A stretch of 64,000 nucleotides of DNA from an uncultured Prevotellaceae bacterium (GTDB lineage: Bacteria > Bacteroidota > Bacteroidia > Bacteroidales > Bacteroidaceae). The DNA is taken from contig OMWC01000011.1 of assembly GCA_900314655.1 (NCBI GenBank), positions 1-64,000 of the forward strand, given 5' to 3'. The translations under genes and the position numbers were made by a program. The notes beneath the pieces are model-generated. The model saw only the letters and a list, made by a program, of their open reading frames with translations. It was not told the origin of the DNA and ran no database searches. Of this stretch, positions 1 through 9,267 are shown piece by piece. The first letter of the stretch is position 1, and each line of letters begins with the position of its first letter.

Positions 1-1
1 A

Positions 2-331
2 GAAAACAGACTGTCCTATTTCCTACTATATGATGTACATGCAATTACACAGGGTCTATGTTTTTATAACGGAATAATCATTTGTCCCTATGGGAAACCT
101 ACAGTCTCATATAAAGGGATTGACTTCGTGGATGTTAAGAAACAACAACTGATTGCAAATGTAGATTTGGCCGGATCCATCATCTATGAAGCTGAAGCCG
201 CAGTGGTTGTAAAAAGCGAAATGTACATTGTAGGCCAAAGAAATTTTGTTTATAAGTGTAATGGCATAGACTTTAATTCATTAACAGAATCATCATCAAA
301 CGCAAAACAAATATTTTTTGAAATAAAATGA
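2..331 (+). CDS. C-terminal part of an unrecognised protein (start outside window)
   Basis: The frame is open from base 2 to the TAA at 329-331, about 109 residues, with no stop before the left edge, so this is the tail of a longer protein. The only in-frame start-like codon is a GTG at 128, which falls in the middle of continuous coding and need not be a start. The residues are mixed polar and aromatic with beta-like alternation (for example KSEMYIVGQRNFVYKCNG), and no family is recognised. The stop overlaps the next start by 4 bp (ATGA), so it belongs to the polysaccharide operon. No function is assigned. Confidence 0.6.
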   Translation, partial: ENRLSYFLLYDVHAITQGLCFYNGIIICPYGKPTVSYKGIDFVDVKKQQLIANVDLAGSIIYEAEAAVVVKSEMYIVGQRNFVYKCNGIDFNSLTESSSNAKQIFFEIK

Positions 332-1530
332 AAAAAACATTTCGATTTTTATTAAGACGTGGGTTTTATTATAAAGTCGTTCTTTTATATTATTACTACC
401 GTTTTTTTCCGATGCAAAGAAAAGTAGTGGCCTCGACAATGAGAGGAAGACGATTTGGAGATAATCCAGGTTTCATTATAGAATGTCTTAAAGAAAAAAC
501 AAAGGACATTGATTTTGTATGGCTGAAGGCTGATGAATACGATTATGTAGTGCCTGATGGAATCAGAACGGTTTCATATAAACAAAATCTTAGACAAAAG
601 ATTTACGAGTGTGCCACTGCTAAAGTTTGGATTTATTCTCATAGAATGCCGATTTATGTCCGAAAACGTCCTGGTCAGGTTTTTATAGAAACATGGCATG
701 GTGGACTGGGTATCAAGAAAATCGAAGGAGACGTACCCAGTGTGATGAAAAAGAAAAGAAGTGTAAAAGAGATCAGAAACACTAGTAAGATGGCTGACGT
801 GTTTATATCTAATTCCAAACATTTAGACAACATTTATCGGAGTGCTTTTGGTTACAAAGGCTCTATCTACAAATGTGGCTATCCTAAAAATGATGTATTT
901 TTTAAAGACAATACGGAAATCGTCAAAAAAGTGAGAAAACATTTCGGTTTAGAAGACAATAAAATATTGTTATATGCACCAACATTTAGAGATTCTTTTG
1001 AATTAACAAATAAGGTAGACGAAAGTGTCTATGATGTAGATTTTGCAAAATTGAAGGTTTCTTTGGAAAGTAGATTTGGCGGTAAATGGGCTATTTTGGT
1101 AAGATGGCATCCAATTATGAGATTACATATGGAACAGAAAGAATTAACTATACCTGATGTAATTGATGCAACATCATATCCTGAAATGCAAGATTTGATT
1201 TTGGCCTCTGATGTATTCTTGTCTGACTATTCCAGCGGTATCTTTGATGCTGCTCTTCGTGAAATACCTTGTTTTACATTTGCCACCGATTTCGACGAGT
1301 ATAAAAAAGATAGAGGCGTGTATTACGAGATGGAAGAACTGCCATTTCCATACGCTAAAAACAACGAGGAACTCATTAACCATGTTTTGAACTATGATCA
1401 TGATGCTTATATAAATAAATGGAAACAATTTGCAAAACGCACAGGTCTCTTTGAGACAGGACATGCGGCTGATGATATTTCCAACAAGATTATAGATATC
1501 ATGAACGGTAAAAAAATAGATTGGGTTTAA
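328..1530 (+). CDS. CDP-glycerol:poly(glycerophosphate) glycerophosphotransferase family protein
   Basis: This 400-residue protein belongs to the family that moves glycerol phosphate or ribitol phosphate from CDP-polyols onto glycans (Glyphos_transf, as in TagF/TarL). Visible family marks are ETWHGGLGIKK near residue 120, LYAPTFRD near 210, the VRWHP motif, and SDYSSGIFDAAL followed by DEYKKDRGVYYE near 300-335. A basic, aromatic N-terminus could sit on the inner membrane. It overlaps the preceding gene by 4 bp and is followed 13 bp later by a TarI/IspD-type cytidylyltransferase. The likely role is to add polyol phosphate to the surface glycan; whether the donor is CDP-glycerol or CDP-ribitol cannot be read from the sequence. 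Confidence 0.88.
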   Translation: MKKTFRFLLRRGFYYKVVLLYYYYRFFPMQRKVVASTMRGRRFGDNPGFIIECLKEKTKDIDFVWLKADEYDYVVPDGIRTVSYKQNLRQKIYECATAKVWIYSHRMPIYVRKRPGQVFIETWHGGLGIKKIEGDVPSVMKKKRSVKEIRNTSKMADVFISNSKHLDNIYRSAFGYKGSIYKCGYPKNDVFFKDNTEIVKKVRKHFGLEDNKILLYAPTFRDSFELTNKVDESVYDVDFAKLKVSLESRFGGKWAILVRWHPIMRLHMEQKELTIPDVIDATSYPEMQDLILASDVFLSDYSSGIFDAALREIPCFTFATDFDEYKKDRGVYYEMEELPFPYAKNNEELINHVLNYDHDAYINKWKQFAKRTGLFETGHAADDISNKIIDIMNGKKIDWV

Positions 1531-1543
1531 TTCCTTAAAAAAC

Positions 1544-2260
1544 ATGAATATTGCTGTTATTTTCGCAGGAGGTTCAGGAAAACGAATGAACACCGTAGCC
1601 CGTCCCAAGCAGTTCCTGGAACTGAATGGGAAACCTATTATCATCTACACACTAGAACTGTTTGATAACCACCCAGATATTGATGGTATCGTGGTGGTGT
1701 GTATAGAGTCATGGATTCCCTTCCTCCAAAAAATGCTGAAGAAGTTTGAAATCAATAAAGTTGTGGAAGTCGTGCCTGGTGGTCAAACGGGTCAGGACTC
1801 TATCTATAATGGCCTGTCTACTGCGGCAAAACATTATCCTAAAGACAGCATTGTACTGATTCATGACGGTGTGCGTCCACTCATTGTAGAACAGACTATC
1901 ACGGATAATATTGAGACAGCTAAGAAAGAGGGAAACTGTATAACCTGTGTTCCGGCGACCGAGACATTTGTTGTCAAACAGGAAGATGGCTCACTAAACA
2001 TACCAAGCCGCGACAGGTCTCTGATAGCCCGTGCTCCCCAGACTTTTGTATTGGGTGATATCTTAGAGGCTCACGAGGAAGCGCGTAAGGCAGACAAACA
2101 TGACTTCATCGACAGCTGCACCATGATGAGTTATTATGGACACCAGATGCATACCATCATAGGCCCCATGGAAAACATCAAGATAACGACCCCTACCGAC
2201 TTCTTTATTTTCCGGGCGATGGTGCAGGTGCATGAAAACCAACAGATATTTGGATTCTAG
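1544..2260 (+). CDS. IspD/TarI-family cytidylyltransferase
   Basis: This 238-residue protein has the IspD/TarI fold signatures: FAGGSGKRM at the N-terminus, RPKQFLELNGKPI, and VLIHDGVRPLI near residue 105. IspD makes CDP-methylerythritol; TarI makes CDP-ribitol. The extended KQFLELNGKPIIIYTLE segment and the location next to a CDP-polyol phosphotransferase favour the TarI-like activated-polyol role over isoprenoid synthesis. The neighbouring extended SDR at 2325 may make its polyol or sugar-phosphate substrate. A palindromic repeat sits directly after the stop. Confidence 0.82.
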   Translation: MNIAVIFAGGSGKRMNTVARPKQFLELNGKPIIIYTLELFDNHPDIDGIVVVCIESWIPFLQKMLKKFEINKVVEVVPGGQTGQDSIYNGLSTAAKHYPKDSIVLIHDGVRPLIVEQTITDNIETAKKEGNCITCVPATETFVVKQEDGSLNIPSRDRSLIARAPQTFVLGDILEAHEEARKADKHDFIDSCTMMSYYGHQMHTIIGPMENIKITTPTDFFIFRAMVQVHENQQIFGF

Positions 2261-2265
2261 AAAGA

Positions 2266-2297
2266 GCAACCCAACCCTCCCAGCTTAGGGAGGGAGT
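2266..2297 (+). repeat. Family A palindromic repeat, intergenic
   Basis: Contains an arm resembling ACCCAACCCTCCC followed by CTTAGGGAGGGAG. The inverted CCCTCCC/GGGAGGG core is the hallmark of repeat family A in this window. It lies just after the cytidylyltransferase stop and could form a hairpin in the transcript. Confidence 0.85.
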
Positions 2298-2324
2298 AAA
2301 AAATAACAATATCACTAAAAGAGC

Positions 2325-3377
2325 ATGTTTGAATATAAGAATAAGGTGGTACAGGAGGATTTGAGACTGATGGCTGAAGAACATCTTGACTGGCATCAGT
2401 TTGATGGGAAAACGATATTAGTAACAGGTGCAACAGGAATGTTGGCCACCTATATATCCTATTTCCTGCTATACTTAAAAGAAGAAAAAGGTATAGACTT
2501 AAAACTTATAGCCCTGTGCCGGACAAAGTCAAAAGCAGAAAAAGCTTTCAAAAACTTCTTGGATAAGCCTTATTTTAAATTGCTTTTACAAGACGTTTGC
2601 AATCCCATCCAATATGATGGAAGCATTGACTATATCTTCCATTTAGCTGGGAATGCCAGTCCACACTTTATTAATACGGATCCTGTAGGGATTGTAAAGA
2701 GCAATATGCTCGGAACTTTCAACATTTTGGAACTGGCCAAGGAAAAACATTCTTCAAAAGTCATCTTTGCCTCTACCCGCGAGGTTTATGGGAAAAATGA
2801 AATAGAAGAAAGACTTACAGAAACTTCTTTCGGAACCATCGACCCGATGGAAAACCGTAGTTGTTACCCAGAGAGTAAACGAGCTGCAGAAACTATCTTC
2901 CGTAGTTATTTCCTTCAATACGGTGTCAGCTTTAACGTCTTAAGAATAGCTCACAGTTATGGACCAGGCATGAACTTGCATAGTGACGGTCGCGTTATGG
3001 CAGACTTGATGGGCAATGTGGTTGACGGAAAGGATATTGAACTGAAAAGTACGGGTGAAGCCTTGCGGGCATTCTGCTACATTACAGATGCCGTTCTGGG
3101 AATATTTTATGCTGCTCTGAAAGGAGAACCGGGAGAAGCTTATAACCTTGCCAATGAAACAGAAGAAATTTCAATTCGTGATTTGGCTAAGATGCTCGTT
3201 TCTCTACGAAAAGACGCAGTCCTAAAGGTTGTCTTTAATATACCAGAAACGAATACAGGTTATTGTAATTATAGACGCGTTGGCCTCTGTACAGATAAAT
3301 TAGAGGCATTAGGGTGGAAACCCAATACAAACCTTTATGCTGGAATAAAAAAAACTTTGGACTCATTCTTGGATTAA
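2325..3377 (+). CDS. NAD-dependent epimerase/dehydratase (extended SDR)
   Basis: This 350-residue extended short-chain dehydrogenase has the Rossmann glycine motif VTGATGMLATY at about residues 31-41, FHLAGNASP, ASTREVYG, and the catalytic CYPESK (YxxxK) near residue 185. The overall pattern resembles UDP-glucuronate decarboxylase and dTDP-glucose dehydratase relatives. It follows the IspD/TarI-type enzyme and precedes LicD, so it may supply or modify the nucleotide-activated polyol or sugar. The exact substrate cannot be told. Confidence 0.85.
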   Translation: MFEYKNKVVQEDLRLMAEEHLDWHQFDGKTILVTGATGMLATYISYFLLYLKEEKGIDLKLIALCRTKSKAEKAFKNFLDKPYFKLLLQDVCNPIQYDGSIDYIFHLAGNASPHFINTDPVGIVKSNMLGTFNILELAKEKHSSKVIFASTREVYGKNEIEERLTETSFGTIDPMENRSCYPESKRAAETIFRSYFLQYGVSFNVLRIAHSYGPGMNLHSDGRVMADLMGNVVDGKDIELKSTGEALRAFCYITDAVLGIFYAALKGEPGEAYNLANETEEISIRDLAKMLVSLRKDAVLKVVFNIPETNTGYCNYRRVGLCTDKLEALGWKPNTNLYAGIKKTLDSFLD

Positions 3378-3427
3378 TGGGTAAACGATTGAAACAATAT
3401 AAGGGACTTTGAGATAACTACCAAAAA

Positions 3428-4219
3428 ATGAAAAAAATTAGTACCATAGAGGAAATCAGATCCATACAATTAGGTATGATGGACTCTGTTCATCAATTTT
3501 GTGAGGAACGTGGAATTCGTTATTCTTTAGGAGGAGGAACATTATTAGGGGCTATCCGTCACAAAGGATATATTCCATGGGATGATGACATTGATATTAT
3601 GCTGCCACGTCCTGATTTCGATCGGTTCTATAATGAATATCCCGGATACAATGAGCACTATATTGTACAAGATTATAGGAATGAAAAAGAATCGTGTTAT
3701 CCCTATATCAAATTAATTGATAACAGGACAATTTTAAAAGAGTTGCTTATAGTTAACGGTGTGTATATTGATATTTTTCCCATTGATGGTTATCCAGATG
3801 AAAAAGATTTAGAAGCTTTTTATAAGAAATATAGGAGATTAAGAAAGCATTTATATTACACTACGAGAGGTAATAGGGTTGAGAACTTAAGCCTTTTTAG
3901 GAAAATTACCTATTATATTCAAAAGCCTTTTATGCCAAATCATGAAACTGCCGTAAAAGAATTTGAGAAATGTGTAAGGACTTACGATTTTGAGACATCA
4001 AAAAATGCCGGGTGTCTGGTTGGAACATATGGTGACAGGGAACGAATGACCAGTCCTATTTTCAAATCATATATTTCTGTTGATTTCGAAGGTCGTCAAT
4101 ACAAAGCAATTGCTGATTATGATGCTTATCTGACACGGCATTTCGGTAACTATATGGAATTGCCACCAAAGGAAATGCAAGTTTCACACCACTCTTTCGA
4201 AGCTTGGTGGAAAGAATAA
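3428..4219 (+). CDS. LicD family phosphotransferase
   Basis: A 263-residue protein with the LicD/fukutin hallmark LGGGTLLGAIRHKGYIPW followed by DDDIDI at about residues 35-60, the metal-binding nucleotidyltransferase-like core. LicD proteins transfer phosphocholine, and fukutin relatives transfer ribitol phosphate, from CDP donors to sugars. Here it sits with a CDP-polyol phosphotransferase and a TarI-like enzyme, so phosphopolyol transfer is at least as likely as phosphocholine. No choline uptake or kinase gene is in the window. Confidence 0.88.
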   Translation: MKKISTIEEIRSIQLGMMDSVHQFCEERGIRYSLGGGTLLGAIRHKGYIPWDDDIDIMLPRPDFDRFYNEYPGYNEHYIVQDYRNEKESCYPYIKLIDNRTILKELLIVNGVYIDIFPIDGYPDEKDLEAFYKKYRRLRKHLYYTTRGNRVENLSLFRKITYYIQKPFMPNHETAVKEFEKCVRTYDFETSKNAGCLVGTYGDRERMTSPIFKSYISVDFEGRQYKAIADYDAYLTRHFGNYMELPPKEMQVSHHSFEAWWKE

Positions 4220-4258
4220 AAATCATTTTGTTTTACATCTGTAAGATAAATTACCATT

Positions 4259-5197
4259 ATGATAGGAACATATATGTCCGGAAGATTGGGGAACCAATTC
4301 TTCAGATATGCATACACAAGGGCGATTCAATATGAACGAGGTAATCAAGATTCTCTCATCTTCAATTTCAATATGGTTTATAATAAAGACCCTAAAGACA
4401 AGTCTTTTGAAAACGTATTGAAATATTTCAAGGTCCAACCATATCAGACAACAACAAAAGACCTTGTCTGGACCTATGGTAGTTTAAGACAAAAATGGGC
4501 TTATATACAATATCAATTAAACGTAAAAGGCCTTGGTCGGATATTTGGAAATGTCAATAAACGAAAAATCAATTCATATATGAACTTGCGTAAAAAAGGT
4601 GTCATGTATGCAAAAGAAGACGAAAATATCACAACATTCCCCTGTCCTGTTACTAAAGATGTCTTTATTAATGGTAATTTTGAAAATAGTAAGTTTTTTA
4701 ATTCCATCAAAGACATTCTCGTTCAAGAATTTAAACCCAAAGCTGAACTATTACCCCAAAACACAGAGCTATTTTCCATTATAACAAAAACTAATTCTGT
4801 ATGTGTTACTATAAGAAGGGGAGATTATCTGAGTAATCGGTATAAGAATGCCTTCTTTTTATGCGATGAGCATTATTTCGAGAAAGCAATTCAGATTATT
4901 AGGGAAAAAGTAAAGAATCCAACGTTTGTCTTTTTCTCTGATGATATAGAATGGGTCAAAAATAACATGAGATTAAAGGAGCCATGCTATTATGAATCGG
5001 GAAATGATCCCGTATGGGAAAAAATAAGATTGATGTCTGCATGCAAGCATTTTGTTATATCAAATAGTACGTTTAGTTGGTGGGCACAGTATTTGGGAGT
5101 TTATCCTGAAAAGATAGTTATTTCACCTAATCGATGGTATAATGCAGAATGGACATCGATGCTCATTGAAGATAGTTTCATTAAAATTCCTGTATAG
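4259..5197 (+). CDS. Alpha-1,2-fucosyltransferase (GT11)
   Basis: A 312-residue glycosyltransferase with the GT11 signature GRLGNQFFRYAYTRA at residues 9-23 and the donor-binding TIRRGDY motif near 185, then VFFSDDIEW and SNSTFSWWAQYLG near the C-terminus. GT11 enzymes add fucose from GDP-fucose in an alpha-1,2 linkage, so the repeat unit probably carries fucose. Three bases separate its stop from the next GT2 start, indicating translational coupling. Confidence 0.92.
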   Translation: MIGTYMSGRLGNQFFRYAYTRAIQYERGNQDSLIFNFNMVYNKDPKDKSFENVLKYFKVQPYQTTTKDLVWTYGSLRQKWAYIQYQLNVKGLGRIFGNVNKRKINSYMNLRKKGVMYAKEDENITTFPCPVTKDVFINGNFENSKFFNSIKDILVQEFKPKAELLPQNTELFSIITKTNSVCVTIRRGDYLSNRYKNAFFLCDEHYFEKAIQIIREKVKNPTFVFFSDDIEWVKNNMRLKEPCYYESGNDPVWEKIRLMSACKHFVISNSTFSWWAQYLGVYPEKIVISPNRWYNAEWTSMLIEDSFIKIPV

Positions 5198-5200
5198 TCA

Positions 5201-6181
5201 ATGCCAAAAATATCCGTAATCATACCTGTCTATAATGTTAAAGATTATCTTGAAGACTGTCTAAACAGTATTTTGCAACAGTCTTTCCGTGACTTTGAAA
5301 TCATCTTGGTTGATGACGGATCTTCTGACGGGTCTTCTGAATTATGTGATTTATTAGAAAAGGCACATGCCTGTATTCGAGTAATCCACAAACAGAATGG
5401 AGGTCCGTCAAGTGCAAGAAATGTAGGAATTGATCATGCAAGAGGAGAATTCGTCGCTTTTGTCGATGCAGACGACGAACTGTATAAAGATGCTTATGAA
5501 ACCATGATAAATGGTATGAAAAAGGAAGGCGTTGATTATGTCTTTACCGGCATGACTTGGATGGATGGAGAGAGAAAGGTTATTAATACATCTGAACGTT
5601 TGGTTGAAAAAGTATATGACAAACAACAGATTTTGGATTATTTTAGAAGGCCACTTTATAGCAGGATTATACCAGGAGCTGTTCTTGGTTTCTTTAGAAA
5701 AAGCATTTTGGATGAACACCATATCCGTTTTGTGGAAGGTATTTACTCAAAAGAAGATTTCTTGTTCAATACGGAGTATGTCATAGCAATGCCAGGAAAA
5801 GCATTCATGACAACTCATCCTTCTTATATATATATGCTTAGGGGAAATAGTGCTACGGCTTCGATGCCAAGTACTTATAACGACAGATTCCCAACAGGAT
5901 TTGACGCTACGGTCAGGATAGTGGAACTGATGAAAGATCATCATCTTAAACTTCCCATTATTACTGAAGACTTGATAAAAACATATAGAAGAGTAAGAGA
6001 TTACTATCTTCACTTCGGTAAAAATGAGGAAGCAAAGTTATTAAAACATCGTTTTTTTGCGATTGTTCCACTTTACAAGTATTATTGGTATAGATTTCAA
6101 CGATTGGGGATTAACACTATAAAAAAAATCGTACCGCTAAGCTTATTCAAAAAGATAAAAATAGCGCTGTCAAACACCTAA
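5201..6181 (+). CDS. Glycosyltransferase family 2
   Basis: A 326-residue GT-A fold enzyme. The N-terminus ISVIIPVYNVKDYLEDCLNS, EIILVDDGSSDGS, the GGPSSARNVGIDHA motif, and the DADDE metal-binding (DXD-type) motif near residue 88 are all present. The C-terminal third is basic and aromatic, typical of membrane-associated capsule glycosyltransferases. Donor and acceptor cannot be inferred. It is tightly spaced between GT11 and a second GT2. Confidence 0.92.
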   Translation: MPKISVIIPVYNVKDYLEDCLNSILQQSFRDFEIILVDDGSSDGSSELCDLLEKAHACIRVIHKQNGGPSSARNVGIDHARGEFVAFVDADDELYKDAYETMINGMKKEGVDYVFTGMTWMDGERKVINTSERLVEKVYDKQQILDYFRRPLYSRIIPGAVLGFFRKSILDEHHIRFVEGIYSKEDFLFNTEYVIAMPGKAFMTTHPSYIYMLRGNSATASMPSTYNDRFPTGFDATVRIVELMKDHHLKLPIITEDLIKTYRRVRDYYLHFGKNEEAKLLKHRFFAIVPLYKYYWYRFQRLGINTIKKIVPLSLFKKIKIALSNT

Positions 6182-6187
6182 AATCTT

Positions 6188-7231
6188 ATGAACCAAAAGA
6201 AATTGTCAATAGTTGTTCCTGCATATAATATGGAAAATTATATTGCAAGGTGTCTAGATAGTATTTTTATTTCTAAAGAACCAGAAGAACGATATGAGGT
6301 CATTGTCGTAAATGATGGTTCTAAAGATAAGACCAAAGATATTGTTAACGAATATCTGCCCAAACATCAGAATCTAACATTGATTTCGCAAGAAAATCAA
6401 GGCCTAAGTGCAGCAAGAAATGCCGGATTGGAAAGGATAACTGGAGATTATGTATGGTTCGTTGATAGTGATGATGCTATTACTGATGGGAGCATAACTA
6501 AAATTCTGGATTCTTTCGAGTGCTATTCAAATGCCGATTTCTTAATCTTTGATTGGATATCCTATTATGTAAATAAGGATGAGAAAGCACGCAGACATGC
6601 TCTTTTGCCACGAGACTATAAGTATTACGAAAAAGCCTTAAAAAGAGAAAAGGCAAACAGTATGTTAAGAAATGGCGTCCCCTGGCTTTTCGTCTATAAA
6701 AGCGAATACTTAAAACAACACGACCTGAAATTCTTGAAAGGAATTCTGTTTGAAGACAATGAATTCAGAATGAGGGTCTTCTTTTTTGCCAAAGAAATCC
6801 GATTCATCCCCTTTGCACATTATGTTTACTCGCTAAATCGCTCAGGCAGTATATCTACTGAAGCACGTAAATCGGATTCCTACTCTGACAAACATGTTGA
6901 TAGCATTATGAAAACTGCTGAGAGTTGGCTTCAATTTAAAAATGAAAATGTTCAAACAACAGCCGATAAAAAATATGTCGCTTTTTCTCTTTGTAAAATG
7001 TATGGTTATTTGATACGTATTGCCTCAAAATTTACACCTGAACAAGAACGTGTATATGGAAATAACGTTGATGCTTGGAAAAGAAACTTTAAGAGAGCCT
7101 TTGCTAATAGTTTTTCTATACATAGCCTAAGTCCCAAGATTCTATTTCGATATTTCGTAACACTTTACTTTCCAAAATATTACGATAATATTAGTTTAAA
7201 ATATCTTAAGTCAGTTCTTAATTTAAGATAA
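6188..7231 (+). CDS. Glycosyltransferase family 2
   Basis: A 347-residue GT2 enzyme beginning LSIVVPAYNMENYIARCLDS, with VIVVNDGSKDKT, QGLSAARNAGLE and the FVDSDDAI metal-binding motif near residue 92. It lies 6 bp after the previous GT2 and 18 bp before the acyltransferase gene. It resembles the GT2 at 5201 only at the family level, so it is probably not a recent duplicate. Confidence 0.92.
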   Translation: MNQKKLSIVVPAYNMENYIARCLDSIFISKEPEERYEVIVVNDGSKDKTKDIVNEYLPKHQNLTLISQENQGLSAARNAGLERITGDYVWFVDSDDAITDGSITKILDSFECYSNADFLIFDWISYYVNKDEKARRHALLPRDYKYYEKALKREKANSMLRNGVPWLFVYKSEYLKQHDLKFLKGILFEDNEFRMRVFFFAKEIRFIPFAHYVYSLNRSGSISTEARKSDSYSDKHVDSIMKTAESWLQFKNENVQTTADKKYVAFSLCKMYGYLIRIASKFTPEQERVYGNNVDAWKRNFKRAFANSFSIHSLSPKILFRYFVTLYFPKYYDNISLKYLKSVLNLR

Positions 7232-7249
7232 TTTTAATATTGCATTAAC

Positions 7250-8246
7250 ATGAAAGAAGACAAAAGGCTATTAAGGCAATCAAATTTCGAATTATTGAGA
7301 TTGATTTCGATGTTATTTATTATATTATATCATTTATTGTGGTTTTTTGTAATTGGAAACGACAATAATATTATTTACAAAGCTTTATGCATACCTTTGC
7401 ATGTCGGCGTTTTATGTTTTGTGCTTATTTCTGGTTATTTTCATATTCGTCCATCGTGGACTGGCCTATTTAAACTTATATTTCCGTTATTAGTATACTA
7501 TATACCTTTAACCATATATGGGATTTATGTATATGACACCCCCATTAAAGAATTATTATTTCTCTCCAACTCTCCATATTGGTTTGTCAGGGTATATCTC
7601 TTTTTGTTTTTAATTGCCCCTGTTCTTAATTCATTTTTGGAGAACGAGAAACATCGCAATTTTTTTAGCCGTTTTAGCCTTTATTTCTATATATATGGGC
7701 ATGATGAATGAACCAACACTCCATAACGGAAAAAATATTGTATATTTTAGTTTCTTATATGTACTTGGGGATTTTATAAAAAAGAATGAAACTGCTTTCT
7801 TTAAAATCAAAACGCCGATCCTTGTTTTATCATATTTTATAATGAACTTATTACTGGTGTTCCTATTTTGCAGAAATTTTAATAATGCCATAGGAACTGC
7901 TATATGGAAATTTAGTTATATTTATTGTTCTCCTATTTTGATTATCAACGCAACTTTATTGTTTCTGATTATATCAAGAATAAGATTTCATTCTTCATGG
8001 ATTAACTATTTATCTGGGTCTGCCTTTACCATGTATATACTACATCATCAATATGTTATTCTGTATAAACTAATTGGACCAACTGTCGAGTACTTTAAAT
8101 CAAAGTCCTTAAACACATGTGAATTTTTAATTGTTTTGCTTTTAATTACAATTGTAATAATGCTCGGATGCGTTTTTGTTGACTTTTTCTTCAAGAAAAT
8201 CAAGAGGGAAATGATTCAATTTATACCATCTGAAAAATTTATATGA
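7250..8246 (+). pseudogene. Acyltransferase family 3 membrane protein, split by a frameshift in a T7 run
   Basis: Two overlapping frames together make one acyltransferase-3 protein of about 332 residues. The first (7250-7711) starts RQSNFELLRLISMLFIILYH, the family start with the catalytic-type His, and runs to NSFLENEKHRN. The second supplies FLAVLAFISIYMGMM onward, with several hydrophobic segments and YILHHQYVILYKL near the end. The break is at seven T residues (7660-7666): removing one T gives HRNFLAVLAF and restores one frame. Such proteins O-acetylate surface sugars. The state may be a true mutation, a phase-variable tract, or a sequencing or assembly error. Confidence 0.8.
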
Positions 8247-8277
8247 TTGAATAAACGGTTGCTTAATATTTAAGACT

Positions 8278-9258
8278 ATGCCTTTTTTCGAAAATAACAA
8301 ATTCATTTTAATAAAGCCTTATGAAAGGTGTTTTAAGAATTATGTCAGAGAAGCATCTTTATATCTTATTGACATATTCTATAAAACTTTATTTACATTA
8401 TTTCAAAAACGAAGAAGCAATAAAAGGTATTACTTAAGCATTTGCTCCATTTTTAAGAATGAGGGAATGTATCTTAAAGAGTGGCTTGATTATAATCTAA
8501 TCATGGGGTTTGAACATTTCTACCTATATAATAATAACTCAGATGATAACTTTAGAGAGGTGTTAAAGCCATATATTGAGCAAGGCATTGTGACGCTTGT
8601 AGAATGGCCTCAAGTCCCTGGACAACTCGCTATGTATGAACATTGGTACAAAACATATCGGCACGAAACCCAATGGGTATCCTTCCTTGACCTTGATGAA
8701 TTTTTTTGTCCCAAACAAGAAAGGTCTATGATTGACTGGCTTAGAAAATTTGAGAAATATCCACTTATCATGGTCTATTGGAAGATGTTCGGTACATCTG
8801 GATTGATGAAACATGATGAAAACAAGACATGCATTGAACAATATACTAACTCCTGGTGTAAATTAGCAAATCTAGGCAAATTAATCTATAATACAGACTA
8901 TGATATAGCATTTTTTAAACTGGATATGATGCATTATTTCATGGTCAAATATAAAGGCCTAAAGATACCGCCTATCAATCAATTTGGCCACTTTGTTATC
9001 TGGAATAATATAAACCGTACAAACGATAAGCCAATAGATATCCAATTAAACCATTATTGGAGTAAGGCATACGAAAACTATATAAGTAAACATAAGCGTG
9101 GGTCAGCTGTTTTCGGAAAGTCATGGAAAACATTCGACAAGTTTATGGATCATGAATATATGAATATTTCGTCTGATTATAGTATATATAGATTTTTAGT
9201 GCTGCTAAAACTGAAGATGTCGGGCAATCTTGATAAAGAAGAAAATGAAAACTCATAA
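8278..9258 (+). CDS. Glycosyltransferase, GT92 / GT2-4 type
   Basis: A 326-residue protein. SICSIFKNEGMYLKEWLDYN at about residues 56-75, GFEHFYLYNNNSDDN, and the FLDLDEFF motif (DXD-type) near residue 138 mark the Glyco_tranf_2_4/GT92 group. The LNHYWSKAYENYISK segment near residue 260 is also typical. It is followed 9 bp later by the deoxysugar genes. Sugar specificity is unknown. Confidence 0.85.
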   Translation: MPFFENNKFILIKPYERCFKNYVREASLYLIDIFYKTLFTLFQKRRSNKRYYLSICSIFKNEGMYLKEWLDYNLIMGFEHFYLYNNNSDDNFREVLKPYIEQGIVTLVEWPQVPGQLAMYEHWYKTYRHETQWVSFLDLDEFFCPKQERSMIDWLRKFEKYPLIMVYWKMFGTSGLMKHDENKTCIEQYTNSWCKLANLGKLIYNTDYDIAFFKLDMMHYFMVKYKGLKIPPINQFGHFVIWNNINRTNDKPIDIQLNHYWSKAYENYISKHKRGSAVFGKSWKTFDKFMDHEYMNISSDYSIYRFLVLLKLKMSGNLDKEENENS

Positions 9259-9267
9259 AACAAAAAT

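Noticed and set aside
1544..2260. Assignment as IspD of isoprenoid synthesis
   Set aside because: The context is a CDP-polyol transferase operon and the sequence has TarI-like features; another gene elsewhere is expected for the MEP pathway.
7614..8246. Second half of the acyltransferase as an independent gene
   Set aside because: Its first residues are out-of-frame shadow of the first part; a single T removal joins both halves into one family-length protein.
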